From NCBI GenBank assembly GCA_964564415.1, contig CAZMAV010000017.1, positions 34,015 to 98,014 of the forward strand: a DNA stretch of 64,000 nt, in the 5' to 3' direction. Numbering within the stretch: position 1 is the stretch's first letter; every line of letters begins with the position of its first letter. Of the stretch, positions 1 to 7,918 are shown in pieces. The translations under genes were made by a program, and so were the position numbers. The notes below the pieces were generated by a model, which was not told where the DNA came from, searched no databases, and saw only the letters and a program-made list of their open reading frames with translations. This stretch comes from JALEFZ01 sp964564415 (GTDB taxonomy: Bacteria; Bacteroidota; Bacteroidia; J057).

Positions 1-1
1 A

Positions 2-754
2 CGGACAGTGAGCAAAACCAGCTTTGAGCTGAGGGGACAGGATTTTAGAGAGGCCTGGATACTGATAAAAACCAAAGACGGAGTCATGGGCTGGGTCCAT
101 GAAGGAGGTGTACGCTACATCAATCCCGCCTTTGAGCAAATTGTGGAAGATCTCCTTGGCCCCCCTCCCGGCAGCAACCAGCGTAGCATGGGTCCTTCCC
201 TCCCCCCCCCGGCCTCACAGCGACAGATCATTCCCGGCAAACAGGTAGGCCCCATTACGGTCAATACCAGCGAAACAGACCTTATAAGCATTTACGGAGC
301 TACCCGGGTCATGAGGGGTCAAGTCCTGCTGCCGGAAGGAAAGCCAGAGCCCTGTACGGTCATTTTTCCCAATACCCGTGAAGAAATCCGAATTACCTGG
401 AAAAAAGAGGATAGGCAGCAAGTCAAAGCCATTTACTTCGATCAGGCCGATGCCAACTGGTATTCTCCTCAGGGACTGAGCAGCGGACTGGGCTTCAAGG
501 AACTGATCAAAGTCAACCAAAGGCCCTTTGTATTTTTTGGCTTTGACTGGGACTATGGAGGTGTGGTCGATGACTGGAAAGGCGGGAAATTGGCCCCCCT
601 CAGCAAGTATTTCTATGTGGTCCTCTCCCCCTCTCCTCAGGCTGCTAAATCTATTCTCAAACAGTACAGGGGAAACAATCGCTTCACCACAAATGCACCT
701 CAGTTGGAAAAACTGGGCATTCAAGTCAGCCGACTGGTCGTATATTTGGACTGA
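2..754 (+). CDS. SH3-like domain protein, 5' end outside window
   Basis: The gene runs in from the left edge: the frame is open from base 2 and has no convincing start, although a GTG lies at base 8. The first visible residues include WILIKTKDGVMGWV, which reads like the end of a bacterial SH3 domain (W-x-x-I...DG-x-x-GWV). After a proline-rich linker (about residues 50-75) comes a second region of about 160 residues with GLSSGLGFKELIKVN, PFVFFGFDWDYGGVV and WKGGKL. I recognise that pattern only as an uncharacterised domain that follows SH3 domains in Bacteroidota envelope proteins. The role is probably cell-surface or periplasmic, but the signal sequence would lie outside the window, so this cannot be checked. 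No partner gene is evident. Confidence 0.7.
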   Translation, partial: RTVSKTSFELRGQDFREAWILIKTKDGVMGWVHEGGVRYINPAFEQIVEDLLGPPPGSNQRSMGPSLPPPASQRQIIPGKQVGPITVNTSETDLISIYGATRVMRGQVLLPEGKPEPCTVIFPNTREEIRITWKKEDRQQVKAIYFDQADANWYSPQGLSSGLGFKELIKVNQRPFVFFGFDWDYGGVVDDWKGGKLAPLSKYFYVVLSPSPQAAKSILKQYRGNNRFTTNAPQLEKLGIQVSRLVVYLD

Positions 755-1014
755 GGGAGCATAAGTAGGCGCCCAATCTCATTTCGGTAAGGCAGATGCC
801 CTCATAAGCCTTAGGAAAACATCCATAAATGGTAATATGTTATCATGAAAATAAATAGTCCTAAAAAGACCCGATTCTGAGGGCATGCAAAAAAAAATAC
901 ACGGCTATTTTCCTGATAGAGAGTGAAAAACCTTCCTCTAATCTTCCTTTAGATATTAAGGATTTGTTAAGAAATGATTTTATAATATATTTACTGCGAT
1001 TCTACATCCTTATT

Positions 1015-1392
1015 ATGAACGTGATTTTATTCGAAAGTGAGGAGGATATACTCGACCTTCTTTCGTACAACCTAAAAAAATCCGGGTTTCATGTGAAGGC
1101 ATGTGCCCAAAAAGATGTGAATTGCTCCTGTCTGGAGGATTTCGATCCGGATTTGATTCTCGTTGGAAATGTGGGCCCAGATGAAGATATACTGGAATTT
1201 ACCCGAAAAATAAGAGCGAGTTTTCAATCTATCGTTCCCGCAGTCATCTGTTTGACCACCGCCAAAGAAGCCATCCCTACCATGAAAAAAGCCGGGCTCT
1301 TCGACAAAGTTTTATCCACTCCCATCACCCCAAAATTTCTTATCAAAGAAATCTTTCATCTACTGGAAAAAAGCCTGCTCAACCTCGCTTAG
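1015..1392 (+). CDS. Degenerate response-regulator receiver domain protein (pseudo-receiver)
   Basis: A stand-alone receiver fold of about 125 residues. I chose the ATG at 1015 because the protein then begins MNVILFESEEDILDLLSYNL, aligning with the start of PhoB-type receivers (usually ILIVDDEEDI...LLSYNL). A TTG at 964 would add 17 unrelated residues. The acidic pair is changed to E-S-E. The phosphoacceptor region reads DLILVGNVGPDEDILEF, where active receivers have DLILLDIMLPG, so the phosphorylated Asp is replaced by Gly. The Thr of LTT is kept, but the conserved Lys of the KP motif is Thr (LSTPIT). It is probably not phosphorylated and may act as a protein-interaction module. No output domain is attached. 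Convergent with the glycosyltransferase gene at 1394, 2 bases away. Confidence 0.75.
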   Translation: MNVILFESEEDILDLLSYNLKKSGFHVKACAQKDVNCSCLEDFDPDLILVGNVGPDEDILEFTRKIRASFQSIVPAVICLTTAKEAIPTMKKAGLFDKVLSTPITPKFLIKEIFHLLEKSLLNLA

Positions 1393-1393
1393 G

Positions 1394-2407
1394 TTAATTT
1401 TTCTTTAACTGAAAGCTACCATTTTCTATGCGCTGAAATAATTCGTCGACCACCCCCTGAATGTTGTCGGGGTAGTTTACCTGTAAAGGTTCTCCCTCTT
1501 TTACCCAGCGCTTAAGCTTATCTACAAAGGCATCGCTGACCTTCCAAAGAACCGGAATCCCCATCTTTTCCAGTGAAACAGCATTGCAATACTGTTCATA
1601 TTGGCCTTTGATCGGCACCGTAAATAGCTTCTTGCCGAGATAGAGGGTTTCTGCCGGCGTTTCGAAGCCAGCACCTGTGAGTATGCCCGTAGCTCCGGCA
1701 AAACTCTTCATAAAAGCATCGTTGTCGACCGGGCTCACCTGCACCCTGCCCCGCTGATAGGGGGTTTCGGCAAACTTAGAGAAGACATGCCAGTCAGTAT
1801 CTGATACCTGATTGAGATAAGCCAATAGGGTATCCTCGTCAAAGGCCGGCAAATACACTGTGTAATGCCCCTGGTCTGAAGCTTCGAGCTTCCTTACATC
1901 TGCCCTCACCACAGGGGTGTAAATAAAATCATCATAGCGCTCAAAGTGAAAACCAATGGCATAATCCGCAGGGGCATATCGCTTGAGGATAAATTCACCG
2001 AGTTGATCTCGCTTTTCAGGGCGGGGAGTCTTTTCCGACCAGAAGCTGGCCTGATGCCCCAGCCCTATGCAGGTCATTCCCTTTAGCTTGCAAGCCCAGG
2101 CTGATATAGGCTCGAAGTCATTGATCACCAGGTCATAATCCTGAACAGGGAGCTTGTTAATTTCCCGCCAGGCCTTGAGGTTGAAATTGTGGGTGAAGGT
2201 TTTCCAGTAATCCAGGCCTCCCTTTTTGTTGTAGATAAAGGAAAGTCCTTTGTACTTGTAAGACAAAGCCTGAGGAAGGTTGACTTCGGACTGAGTGCCG
2301 CTGACCATGATGTCCAGTTGGCAATGCTTTTCCAAAGCCGGGATGACATCCCTGGCTCTGCTCAGGTGGCCGTTTCCCGTACCCTGTATGGCGTATAAGA
2401 TTTTCAT
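1394..2407 (-). CDS. MurG/UGT-like glycosyltransferase family protein
   Basis: A 337-residue protein with a GT-B-like fold. The N-terminus MKILYAIQGTGNGHLSRA has the glycine-rich loop followed by GHxxRA, typical of MurG/UDP-glucuronosyltransferase relatives. The C-terminal half has FAGATGILTGAGFETPAETLYLGKKLFTVPIKGQYEQYCNA, split here by function: the GAGFET-xxE donor-binding motif, then the P-x-x-G-Q-x-E-Q-x-x-N-A signature of this glycosyltransferase superfamily. No transmembrane helix or signal sequence is visible, so it is cytoplasmic or peripheral. The family is often annotated only as 'glycosyltransferase family protein'; acceptor and product are unknown. The gene is single, upstream of mdh on the same strand with a 95-base gap. 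Confidence 0.85.
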   Translation of the reverse strand: MKILYAIQGTGNGHLSRARDVIPALEKHCQLDIMVSGTQSEVNLPQALSYKYKGLSFIYNKKGGLDYWKTFTHNFNLKAWREINKLPVQDYDLVINDFEPISAWACKLKGMTCIGLGHQASFWSEKTPRPEKRDQLGEFILKRYAPADYAIGFHFERYDDFIYTPVVRADVRKLEASDQGHYTVYLPAFDEDTLLAYLNQVSDTDWHVFSKFAETPYQRGRVQVSPVDNDAFMKSFAGATGILTGAGFETPAETLYLGKKLFTVPIKGQYEQYCNAVSLEKMGIPVLWKVSDAFVDKLKRWVKEGEPLQVNYPDNIQGVVDELFQRIENGSFQLKKN

Positions 2408-2502
2408 TGGGGAGTAGTTTCTACCAGAAGGTAGTCAAAAATCAAAAATAAATTAGCTGCGACGTCCGGGGACACCGCAGCTATATTTTGCTAAAAGCTG
2501 CC

Positions 2503-3432
2503 TTATACGTTGGAAAGGACAGAAACTGTACTTCTTACTGCTTCGGCAGAGCCGTGAAGCAGCCCCATTTCTTCCTCGTTGAGCTTGAGTTCGATGATCT
2601 CTTCGATGCCATTCTTACCTAATTTTACAGGAACTCCCAGGTAGAGGTCCTCTACGCCATACTGACCGGAAAGGTAGGCACAGCAGGGGAAGATGCGCTT
2701 AGAATCCTTGAGGATGGCCTCGACCATCTGAGCAGCCGCTGCACCGGGAGCGTACCATCCAGAAATGCCCAAGAGGTTGACGATCTCTCCTCCTCCTTTT
2801 TTGGTTCTTTCGACGATGGCATTGATGCGATCATCTCCGAGCATCTCGGTTACAGGAATACCGGCGACGGTGGTATACCGGGGCAGGGGAACCATGGTAT
2901 CTCCATGTCCACCCATGAGGACAGCCTGGATATCTTTGGGAGAGACATTGAGTTCCATAGCGAGGAAGGAACGATAGCGAGCTGTATCAAGGATACCGGC
3001 CATACCCATCACCCGGTGAGAGGGAAATTTGGAGGTCAGGTAAGCCTGGTAGGTCATGACATCCAGGGGATTGGAGACCACGATAATGATACACTCCGGA
3101 GAGTTTGCGATGACATTTTCAGTAACCGACTTCACAATACCGGCGTTGGTGCTGATCAGATCGTCGCGGCTCATGCCTGGCTTACGAGGAATCCCAGAGG
3201 TGATAACGACCACATCGGAGCCGGCCGTTTTGGAATAATCATTGGTGGAGCCTGTGATGCGGGTATCGAAATAGTTGACCGGAGAGGTTTCCCACTGGTC
3301 CAGGGCCTTGCCTTCGGCAAAATTTTCTTTGATGTCGACCATGACAACTTCTTGGCAGACATCCATGCGAGCGATATTTTCGGCACAGGTGGCACCGACA
3401 TTTCCGGCTCCCACGACGGTTACTTTTGACAT
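2503..3432 (-). CDS. mdh: Malate dehydrogenase (NAD-dependent)
   Basis: A 309-residue member of the LDH-like malate dehydrogenase family, which interconverts malate and oxaloacetate in the TCA cycle. Visible motifs in order: the Rossmann loop GAGNVGATCA near residue 8; the acidic residue after beta-2 (VMVDI, about 33) that selects NAD; ITSGIPRKPGMSRDDL, with the arginines that bind the dicarboxylate on the mobile loop; VSNPLDVMT; the catalytic Asp/Arg helix; and GGHGDTMVPL, with the catalytic histidine near residue 176. Length is normal and the protein is intact. It starts at an ATG and is divergent from the SPOR-like gene at 3752. The family assignment is very secure. Confidence 0.97.
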   Translation of the reverse strand: MSKVTVVGAGNVGATCAENIARMDVCQEVVMVDIKENFAEGKALDQWETSPVNYFDTRITGSTNDYSKTAGSDVVVITSGIPRKPGMSRDDLISTNAGIVKSVTENVIANSPECIIIVVSNPLDVMTYQAYLTSKFPSHRVMGMAGILDTARYRSFLAMELNVSPKDIQAVLMGGHGDTMVPLPRYTTVAGIPVTEMLGDDRINAIVERTKKGGGEIVNLLGISGWYAPGAAAAQMVEAILKDSKRIFPCCAYLSGQYGVEDLYLGVPVKLGKNGIEEIIELKLNEEEMGLLHGSAEAVRSTVSVLSNV

Positions 3433-3751
3433 AGGTTTAAATGTTTTGTTCTGATAAAATGTGTTCCAATCAGGGTAAAAATAAACTACCTGCCCTCCAA
3501 TTCCAACATCTTAGCAAGGGCTTTTGGCATCACTTCCTCCACCGACATCGACAATCACCCATTTTTTCCCTAAACTTGCCCAAAATCAATCCATTTTTGG
3601 ATGTTTATAGGAAAGGCACAATCCTTGCACCATAAAAATTTGAGTTCTTTAGCAGACAATCAGACTAATAGGCGTACACGTATCGTTATGATGGGTGGTA
3701 CGTATATTGAATGAATATTTTTCCCTACACTGCTATTATCCAAAATACCTC
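3433..3751. other. Divergent intergenic region between mdh and the SPOR-like gene
   Basis: These 319 bases separate two divergent genes and should hold both promoters. I see no clear match to the Bacteroidota promoter pattern (TTTG, 17-23 bases, TAnnTTTG), no strong hairpin and no repeat. A 64-codon reading frame here has unlikely composition and I do not call it a gene. Confidence 0.4.
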
Positions 3752-4381
3752 ATGATGAAACATGCACTGATCATCTTCTTAGTTGCTTTCATAGCCCTCC
3801 CCTCCACTGTTTCTGCTCAGGTCTCTAAAGAGGAAAAGAAGTTTTGGAAGAAAAAAGCTAAGACCTACAAAAAAAATCCTCTCGCACTCAAAGCGGAGTT
3901 CGAAAACTACGAGGAGCAAATTCAGGACCTGAAGGAAGCCAATAAAAAGCTGCTCAACGAAAGAAATGATGAAGAGGTAGCCAACCTCCGTTCCCAGGTG
4001 GCACAGTTGGAAAGCCGCGTACAGCAGGAGACCGCCACCCGCCGCAAACTAGAGCAGGAACTGGCCCAAATGAAAAACCTCATGGACGGAGGCATTAAGC
4101 CCGGACTGGTCTACCGGGTGCAGATCGGGGCCTATGTCTTCTATGATGCTCAATCCCAGCCCGATGGCGCCAATTTTGTCAAAGAGCGCTCCGATGGCTT
4201 CAACAAATATATGATCGGCGCCTTTCGCACCTACGAAGAAGCTGCCAGCTTCCGCGACGAACTCGAACAGATGGGAATCAAAAAGCCCTGGGTCGTTCCC
4301 TACATCGACGGTGTAAGGGTATCTATCGAAGAGGCCAACGATTATATGGCCAACCAAGGAAATTCTATCCTTGACGAATGA
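3752..4381 (+). CDS. Secreted coiled-coil protein with C-terminal SPOR-like domain
   Basis: About 209 residues from the ATG at 3752. This start gives a clean signal peptide (MMKHALIIFLVAFIALP...VSAQ) that longer frames would spoil. A charged region with a heptad-like coiled coil follows (roughly residues 45-115, EEQIQDLKEANKKLLNE then QVAQLESRVQQE). The last about 85 residues (VYRVQIGAYVFYDA... YMIGAFRTYEEAASFRDEL) resemble a SPOR domain, the fold that binds denuded peptidoglycan strands. The likely location is the periplasm, tied to the cell wall or division site; that role is inferred from the fold only. A strong intrinsic terminator follows 30 bases after the stop. Confidence 0.75.
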   Translation: MMKHALIIFLVAFIALPSTVSAQVSKEEKKFWKKKAKTYKKNPLALKAEFENYEEQIQDLKEANKKLLNERNDEEVANLRSQVAQLESRVQQETATRRKLEQELAQMKNLMDGGIKPGLVYRVQIGAYVFYDAQSQPDGANFVKERSDGFNKYMIGAFRTYEEAASFRDELEQMGIKKPWVVPYIDGVRVSIEEANDYMANQGNSILDE

Positions 4382-4410
4382 TCCTGATATTTATACCCCT
4401 TACTTACAAA

Positions 4411-4450
4411 ATCCCGCTTCGAGATTTGTCTCGGATCGGGATCTTTTTTT
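4411..4450 (+). terminator. Intrinsic terminator after the SPOR-like gene
   Basis: The arms atcccgcttcgaga and tctcggatcgggat pair with two mismatches around a short loop, and are followed directly by seven T. It lies 30 bases after the stop of the SPOR-like gene. Confidence 0.85.
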
Positions 4451-4522
4451 AGGTGCTGACCCAAGTCTTTGTAGAAGGAAAAGGATTTTATTAAATTAAA
4501 TAGTACAACTAATGATGCGCGT

Positions 4523-5227
4523 ATGCCATTCATTCCGCTAGATAGTAAAATATCAGATACCAGCCTGGGAATCTGGCGCATAGAAGAAGACGAGCTTTTC
4601 TTCCTGGAAAGGGTAAAGCTCTACGAAAATGAATGGGTACGACTCAGCAAAATCACCCATCCACAAAAACGTCTTGAGTGGCTCTCCAGCAGGTTGTGTC
4701 TCAAGGTCCTCCTGGAAATCTCCGATAAAAATCGGGTAGAATCCCTCAACAATGAAAGTGGTAAGCCCTATCTATCCAACAATCAGTCTTTCATCTCCTA
4801 CTCCCACTCCGGCAATTACTCCGCCGCCATTGCCTCCCCAAAGCGAGAAGTAGGCGTGGACATCGAATACCTCGGCAGAAAGAGAAACCTCCGTACCCGA
4901 CACCTCTTTATGAATCAGCCCGAACTGGACTGGTTTGACAGCATCAATAGCTTTGAAGCCTTTATCCTGATCTGGAGCGCTAAGGAAACCGTCTACAAAA
5001 TCGTCGGAGAAGGCTACTCCTTCAAGGAGAATATATTTATGCAAACCGCTGACTTGAAGTTGAATAGAGAGGGAATCCTGTCTTCTCTGGTAAAAAAGGA
5101 CAACGAAGAACACAAACTTGACGTAAACTACATCATTCACGAGGACTTCATCCTAACTTATTCATCTTTAAGTCCTTACCTAAAAAAAGAACTCAACAGA
5201 GAACCCATTCGCCTGATCTCCCAATAA
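4523..5227 (+). CDS. 4'-phosphopantetheinyl transferase superfamily protein (Sfp/AcpT type)
   Basis: A 234-residue enzyme that transfers the phosphopantetheine arm of CoA to a serine of a carrier protein (acyl- or peptidyl-carrier protein). Family motifs appear in the expected order: ESGKPYL near residue 80, FISYSHSGNY near 90, VGVDIEYL near 110 (Mg-binding Asp and Glu), and IWSAKETVYKIVGEG near 150, the WxxKE(A/T)xxK signature. Length matches the two-lobed Sfp family, not the short AcpS type. It sits alone between two terminated genes and no polyketide or nonribosomal cluster is present, so it may serve housekeeping fatty-acid synthesis. Intact. Confidence 0.92.
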   Translation: MPFIPLDSKISDTSLGIWRIEEDELFFLERVKLYENEWVRLSKITHPQKRLEWLSSRLCLKVLLEISDKNRVESLNNESGKPYLSNNQSFISYSHSGNYSAAIASPKREVGVDIEYLGRKRNLRTRHLFMNQPELDWFDSINSFEAFILIWSAKETVYKIVGEGYSFKENIFMQTADLKLNREGILSSLVKKDNEEHKLDVNYIIHEDFILTYSSLSPYLKKELNREPIRLISQ

Positions 5228-5279
5228 TTTTTTCAGGCCAGATTCCTACCTATTTCCCAAGCACGAATAAGAACCGAAA

Positions 5280-5301
5280 CTTTCTGTCGTTGGACAGAAA
5301 G
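5280..5301 (+). promoter_or_regulatory. Perfect 9-bp stem-loop at the 5' end of the redoxin gene
   Basis: The arms ctttctgtc and gacagaaag are exact reverse complements around the loop gttg. The hairpin ends five bases before an ATG at 5307 and 36 bases before the preferred ATG at 5337, so it lies in the leader or over the ribosome landing site. It has no T run and so is not a terminator. A role in translation control is inference. Confidence 0.5.
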
Positions 5302-5336
5302 ACTTTATGTTTGCTAACATTAAAACACCATCAGTT

Positions 5337-5918
5337 ATGGCAAAAAAAATGATAGCCTTGACCCTCCTTGTCATGGGGCTTCACCTGGCATGGGGTCAGC
5401 AACTCGGGATGATAGAAAATTTCGTCATTGAAGATCAAAATGGCGACTTCGAATTGCAGGATCACAGCGATAAAAAGGCCATTGTCGCCTTTTTTACCTC
5501 CAGCAACTGCGTATTTGCCACTCGCTATGTAGAGCGCATGAATACACTCCATCGCGATTTTAAGGATAAAAATATCCTTTTTATCGCCCTCAATGCCAAT
5601 GATGCCAACCTCAGTCAGCGAGATGCCGACAGCCTCATGAGGCAGTACACTCCCTTTCAATTTCCCTACCTCAAGGACAAGAGTCAGAAAGTCGCCCGGC
5701 AGTTTGGTGCCAGCCTCAACCCAGAGGCCTTTGTCCTCGTCCCCAAAGGTGGACGCTTCCAGGTAGCTTATCGGGGAGCCATTGACGACAGCCCCATCAA
5801 GAGGGCCGTAAGCTCTCAATACGTGCGCCAAGCCTTGAAAAGCGTTCTGAAAGGCGATATGCCAGAAGTCCGCGAAGTCGAAGGCAGGGGATGCGAAATC
5901 CGCTGGAGAGAAGAGTAA
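5337..5918 (+). CDS. Secreted thioredoxin-fold redoxin (PRX_like1-type, AhpC/TSA family)
   Basis: About 193 residues. The ATG at 5337 gives a signal peptide (MAKKMIALTLLVMGLHLAWGQ); an in-frame ATG at 5307 would add ten residues. The mature part has a thioredoxin fold with a single N-terminal cysteine at about residue 58 in FFTSSNCVFATRY, the position of the resolving or peroxidatic cysteine, with no CxxC. The C-terminus ends GRGCEIRW, like the GC-x-IKW tail of the PRX_like1 group, which supplies a second cysteine near residue 186. It is likely a periplasmic thiol peroxidase or disulfide-handling protein; the substrate is unknown. A strong terminator follows, and a perfect hairpin precedes the gene. 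Confidence 0.8.
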   Translation: MAKKMIALTLLVMGLHLAWGQQLGMIENFVIEDQNGDFELQDHSDKKAIVAFFTSSNCVFATRYVERMNTLHRDFKDKNILFIALNANDANLSQRDADSLMRQYTPFQFPYLKDKSQKVARQFGASLNPEAFVLVPKGGRFQVAYRGAIDDSPIKRAVSSQYVRQALKSVLKGDMPEVREVEGRGCEIRWREE

Positions 5919-5941
5919 GAGACATTCAAATCATTCATCTG

Positions 5942-5971
5942 AACCGGGCAGTTTTTCTGTCCGGTTTTTTT
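5942..5971 (+). terminator. Intrinsic terminator after the redoxin gene
   Basis: The arms aaccgggcag and ctgtccggtt pair with one G-T wobble and are followed by a T run, 23 bases after the stop codon. Confidence 0.85.
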
Positions 5972-5998
5972 ATTTCACCTTGTTATTGATTACCAGGA

Positions 5999-6060
5999 AT
6001 GAATGGTTAAAGTGCTCTTGGGCTTATCATAAGTAACTTGTTTTAAACCCCGAAAACGCT
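5999..6060 (+). repeat. Dispersed palindromic repeat, copy A (diverged)
   Basis: One of four related elements of about 62 bp in this window. It starts atgaatggttaaagtgctct, has a centre with acttgttttaaa, and ends with a degenerate copy of the starting arm in reverse complement (ccccgaaaacgct). It lies between two convergent genes. Identity with the other copies continues through the loop, so this is a shared element and not just a chance hairpin. Confidence 0.7.
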
Positions 6061-6169
6061 ATGGATTGTATCGCAAAAAATGATTCGTAACAATCGCTGT
6101 TATATCTCATTACCCTGTGCTTGGTAAAAAATCAAATGTCAGCAAGGGAAGGTTAAGACTCGGGTAATT

Positions 6170-7666
6170 TCAATCCAGGCGGGCCCAGTTTTCACGATCA
6201 TCATTGACGTGTTTGTCCATGATATTCACAGCTTTGGCCTTGATGGCAGGGTCCTTCCTCATGTACCAAAGAATATCCTGGGCCTTACGGTAGCTCTTTT
6301 CGAGGTCTACCACGGGGAGGGGATAACTTTTGCCAGGATAGAAATCGTAAAACTGTCTTTCTAAAGGCGAAATTTTCCAGGGCTCGTGAATCAGGTGATC
6401 GGGTAAACCTGCAAGTTCAGGCACCCATTTTCGGATAAATTCCCCTTTGGCATCATGTTCGCGGGACTGCTTGATGGGATTGTAGACCCTCACGGTATGG
6501 ATACCCGTAGTTCCGGCCTGCATCTGAAACTGGGGATAGTGGATACCCGGTTCATAATCCAAAAATTGCCTGCCCAAGTGCAAGGCTCCGGGTCGCCAGT
6601 CCAACCAAAGGTGGTGGGCCAAAAACGACACCAGCATGGCGCGGCTGCGAAAATTGATGAATCCCGTCTCGATAACACAGCGCATGGCCGCATCTACCAG
6701 GGGAAAGCCGGTCTGCCCATGTTTCCAGGCTTGAAAGTGATCCTCCTTCCACTCCTGACGGATGCGGTCGTAGTGGGGATTCTGGTTTTTCCACTCCAGG
6801 CTTTCCTCCGCTTCAAATTTTTGAATAAAATGGTCTCTCCATAGCAAGCGGGATTGAAACTGCTGAAGGGCCTGGCTGTCGGTCCCCGGCTGAGCCAGAT
6901 AATAGTGCAACTGGTGAAAAACCTGGCGGCTGGAAAGGTTGCCCCAGGCCAGGTAGGGAGAAATTCTCCCGCAAGAAGTCCTGCTGGCTTCCGGCTTGGA
7001 AATATAGCGGTGATAGTTGGGGTGGCGTTTCTGAAAAAAGGAAAGCAGATATTTCCAGGCGTTTTTACTGCCTCCCGGCTGAAAGGAAGGATGTGGACGC
7101 TGCCATTGATCAGGAATATCCTTGCCCCGGATCGAGGCGTATTCCCACCTGGGCAGGACAAAGGGCGAGAGCTGATCCAGATCTACCTTATCCTGAGGAG
7201 CAGAAAGAACTTCGATATATCTTTTGGGCCATTGCTTTCGATTTTTGAGGCCTCGGATGACGCCCCCGGTCTGAAACTCCACCCAACGAACTCCTGCTTC
7301 TTTGGCCCAAGCAACTACCTCCTTGTCTCTCTCATAAGTCGCCCAGATACCCGTCTCCCGATAAGAATAAAGATGCTGGACATCATACCTTTCCTTTAAA
7401 TAGGTAAAGACATGAAGGGGTGGAGCATAGCAAATGTGGATAAAGGTCTGCTGGGCCTCCAGGCGCTGATTGAGTTCGCGGAGAGATTCCCATACAAAGC
7501 GCCAGTGCCTGAGGTCGTACTTGGTCTTTTCATCCTCTATCAGTTGGGGTTCAAAGGTATAAAGGAGAAAGGTGGGCCTTCCATCTTCGATGGCCGCCTT
7601 AAGAGGGGCATGATCTTCCAACCTGAGGTCCCGCTTGAACCAGACAATATTTATCTTTTGATCCAC
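6170..7666 (-). CDS. Cryptochrome/deoxyribodipyrimidine photolyase family protein
   Basis: A 498-residue flavoprotein of the photolyase/cryptochrome family. The N-terminal Rossmann-like antenna domain starts INIVWFKRDLRLEDHAPL, the standard photolyase opening. The C-terminal FAD-binding helical domain shows SCGRISPYLAWGNLSSRQVF, LLWRDHFIQKFE, TGFPLVDAAMRC, then INFRSRAMLVSFL and LDYEPGIHYPQFQMQAGT, the sites that hold U-shaped FAD. The protein would repair pyrimidine dimers under blue light, or sense light. I cannot separate CPD photolyase from cryptochrome by eye. The start ATG at 7666 gives a normal N-terminus. It is a single gene, flanked on both sides by copies of the dispersed palindrome. 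Confidence 0.92.
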   Translation of the reverse strand: MDQKINIVWFKRDLRLEDHAPLKAAIEDGRPTFLLYTFEPQLIEDEKTKYDLRHWRFVWESLRELNQRLEAQQTFIHICYAPPLHVFTYLKERYDVQHLYSYRETGIWATYERDKEVVAWAKEAGVRWVEFQTGGVIRGLKNRKQWPKRYIEVLSAPQDKVDLDQLSPFVLPRWEYASIRGKDIPDQWQRPHPSFQPGGSKNAWKYLLSFFQKRHPNYHRYISKPEASRTSCGRISPYLAWGNLSSRQVFHQLHYYLAQPGTDSQALQQFQSRLLWRDHFIQKFEAEESLEWKNQNPHYDRIRQEWKEDHFQAWKHGQTGFPLVDAAMRCVIETGFINFRSRAMLVSFLAHHLWLDWRPGALHLGRQFLDYEPGIHYPQFQMQAGTTGIHTVRVYNPIKQSREHDAKGEFIRKWVPELAGLPDHLIHEPWKISPLERQFYDFYPGKSYPLPVVDLEKSYRKAQDILWYMRKDPAIKAKAVNIMDKHVNDDRENWARLD

Positions 7667-7719
7667 GCCTTAGCAAACGCATAGGGTTTTGGGAATGTTT
7701 GGGGCTTTAGGAAACAATT

Positions 7720-7781
7720 GGCCCTGTGGGGATTGAAAATAAGTTGTTTGTGATAACCCCAACAGCGCGGTAGCCATTCAT
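7720..7781 (-). repeat. Dispersed palindromic repeat, copy B
   Basis: Reading on the minus strand, it begins atgaatggctaccgcgctgt and aligns with copy C across its whole length, including the central acttattttcaa. The far arm is degenerate (ccccacaggg). It lies between the divergent photolyase and lipoprotein genes. Confidence 0.75.
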
Positions 7782-7918
7782 CCGTGATAATCCATACTTA
7801 GATACAAGACAAATATTCAGCCCCAACCAAAAAAAATCCCTTCTCCCTGATGACCTTTTTCCCTGCCTTTACATAAAGGGGCAAAAGAAAACTTGAGAAC
7901 AACAATAAGATGTTTGTC

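Noticed and set aside
3441..3635. 64-codon plus-strand frame next to mdh
   Set aside because: Unlikely residue composition, in the mdh promoter region, no recognisable motif.
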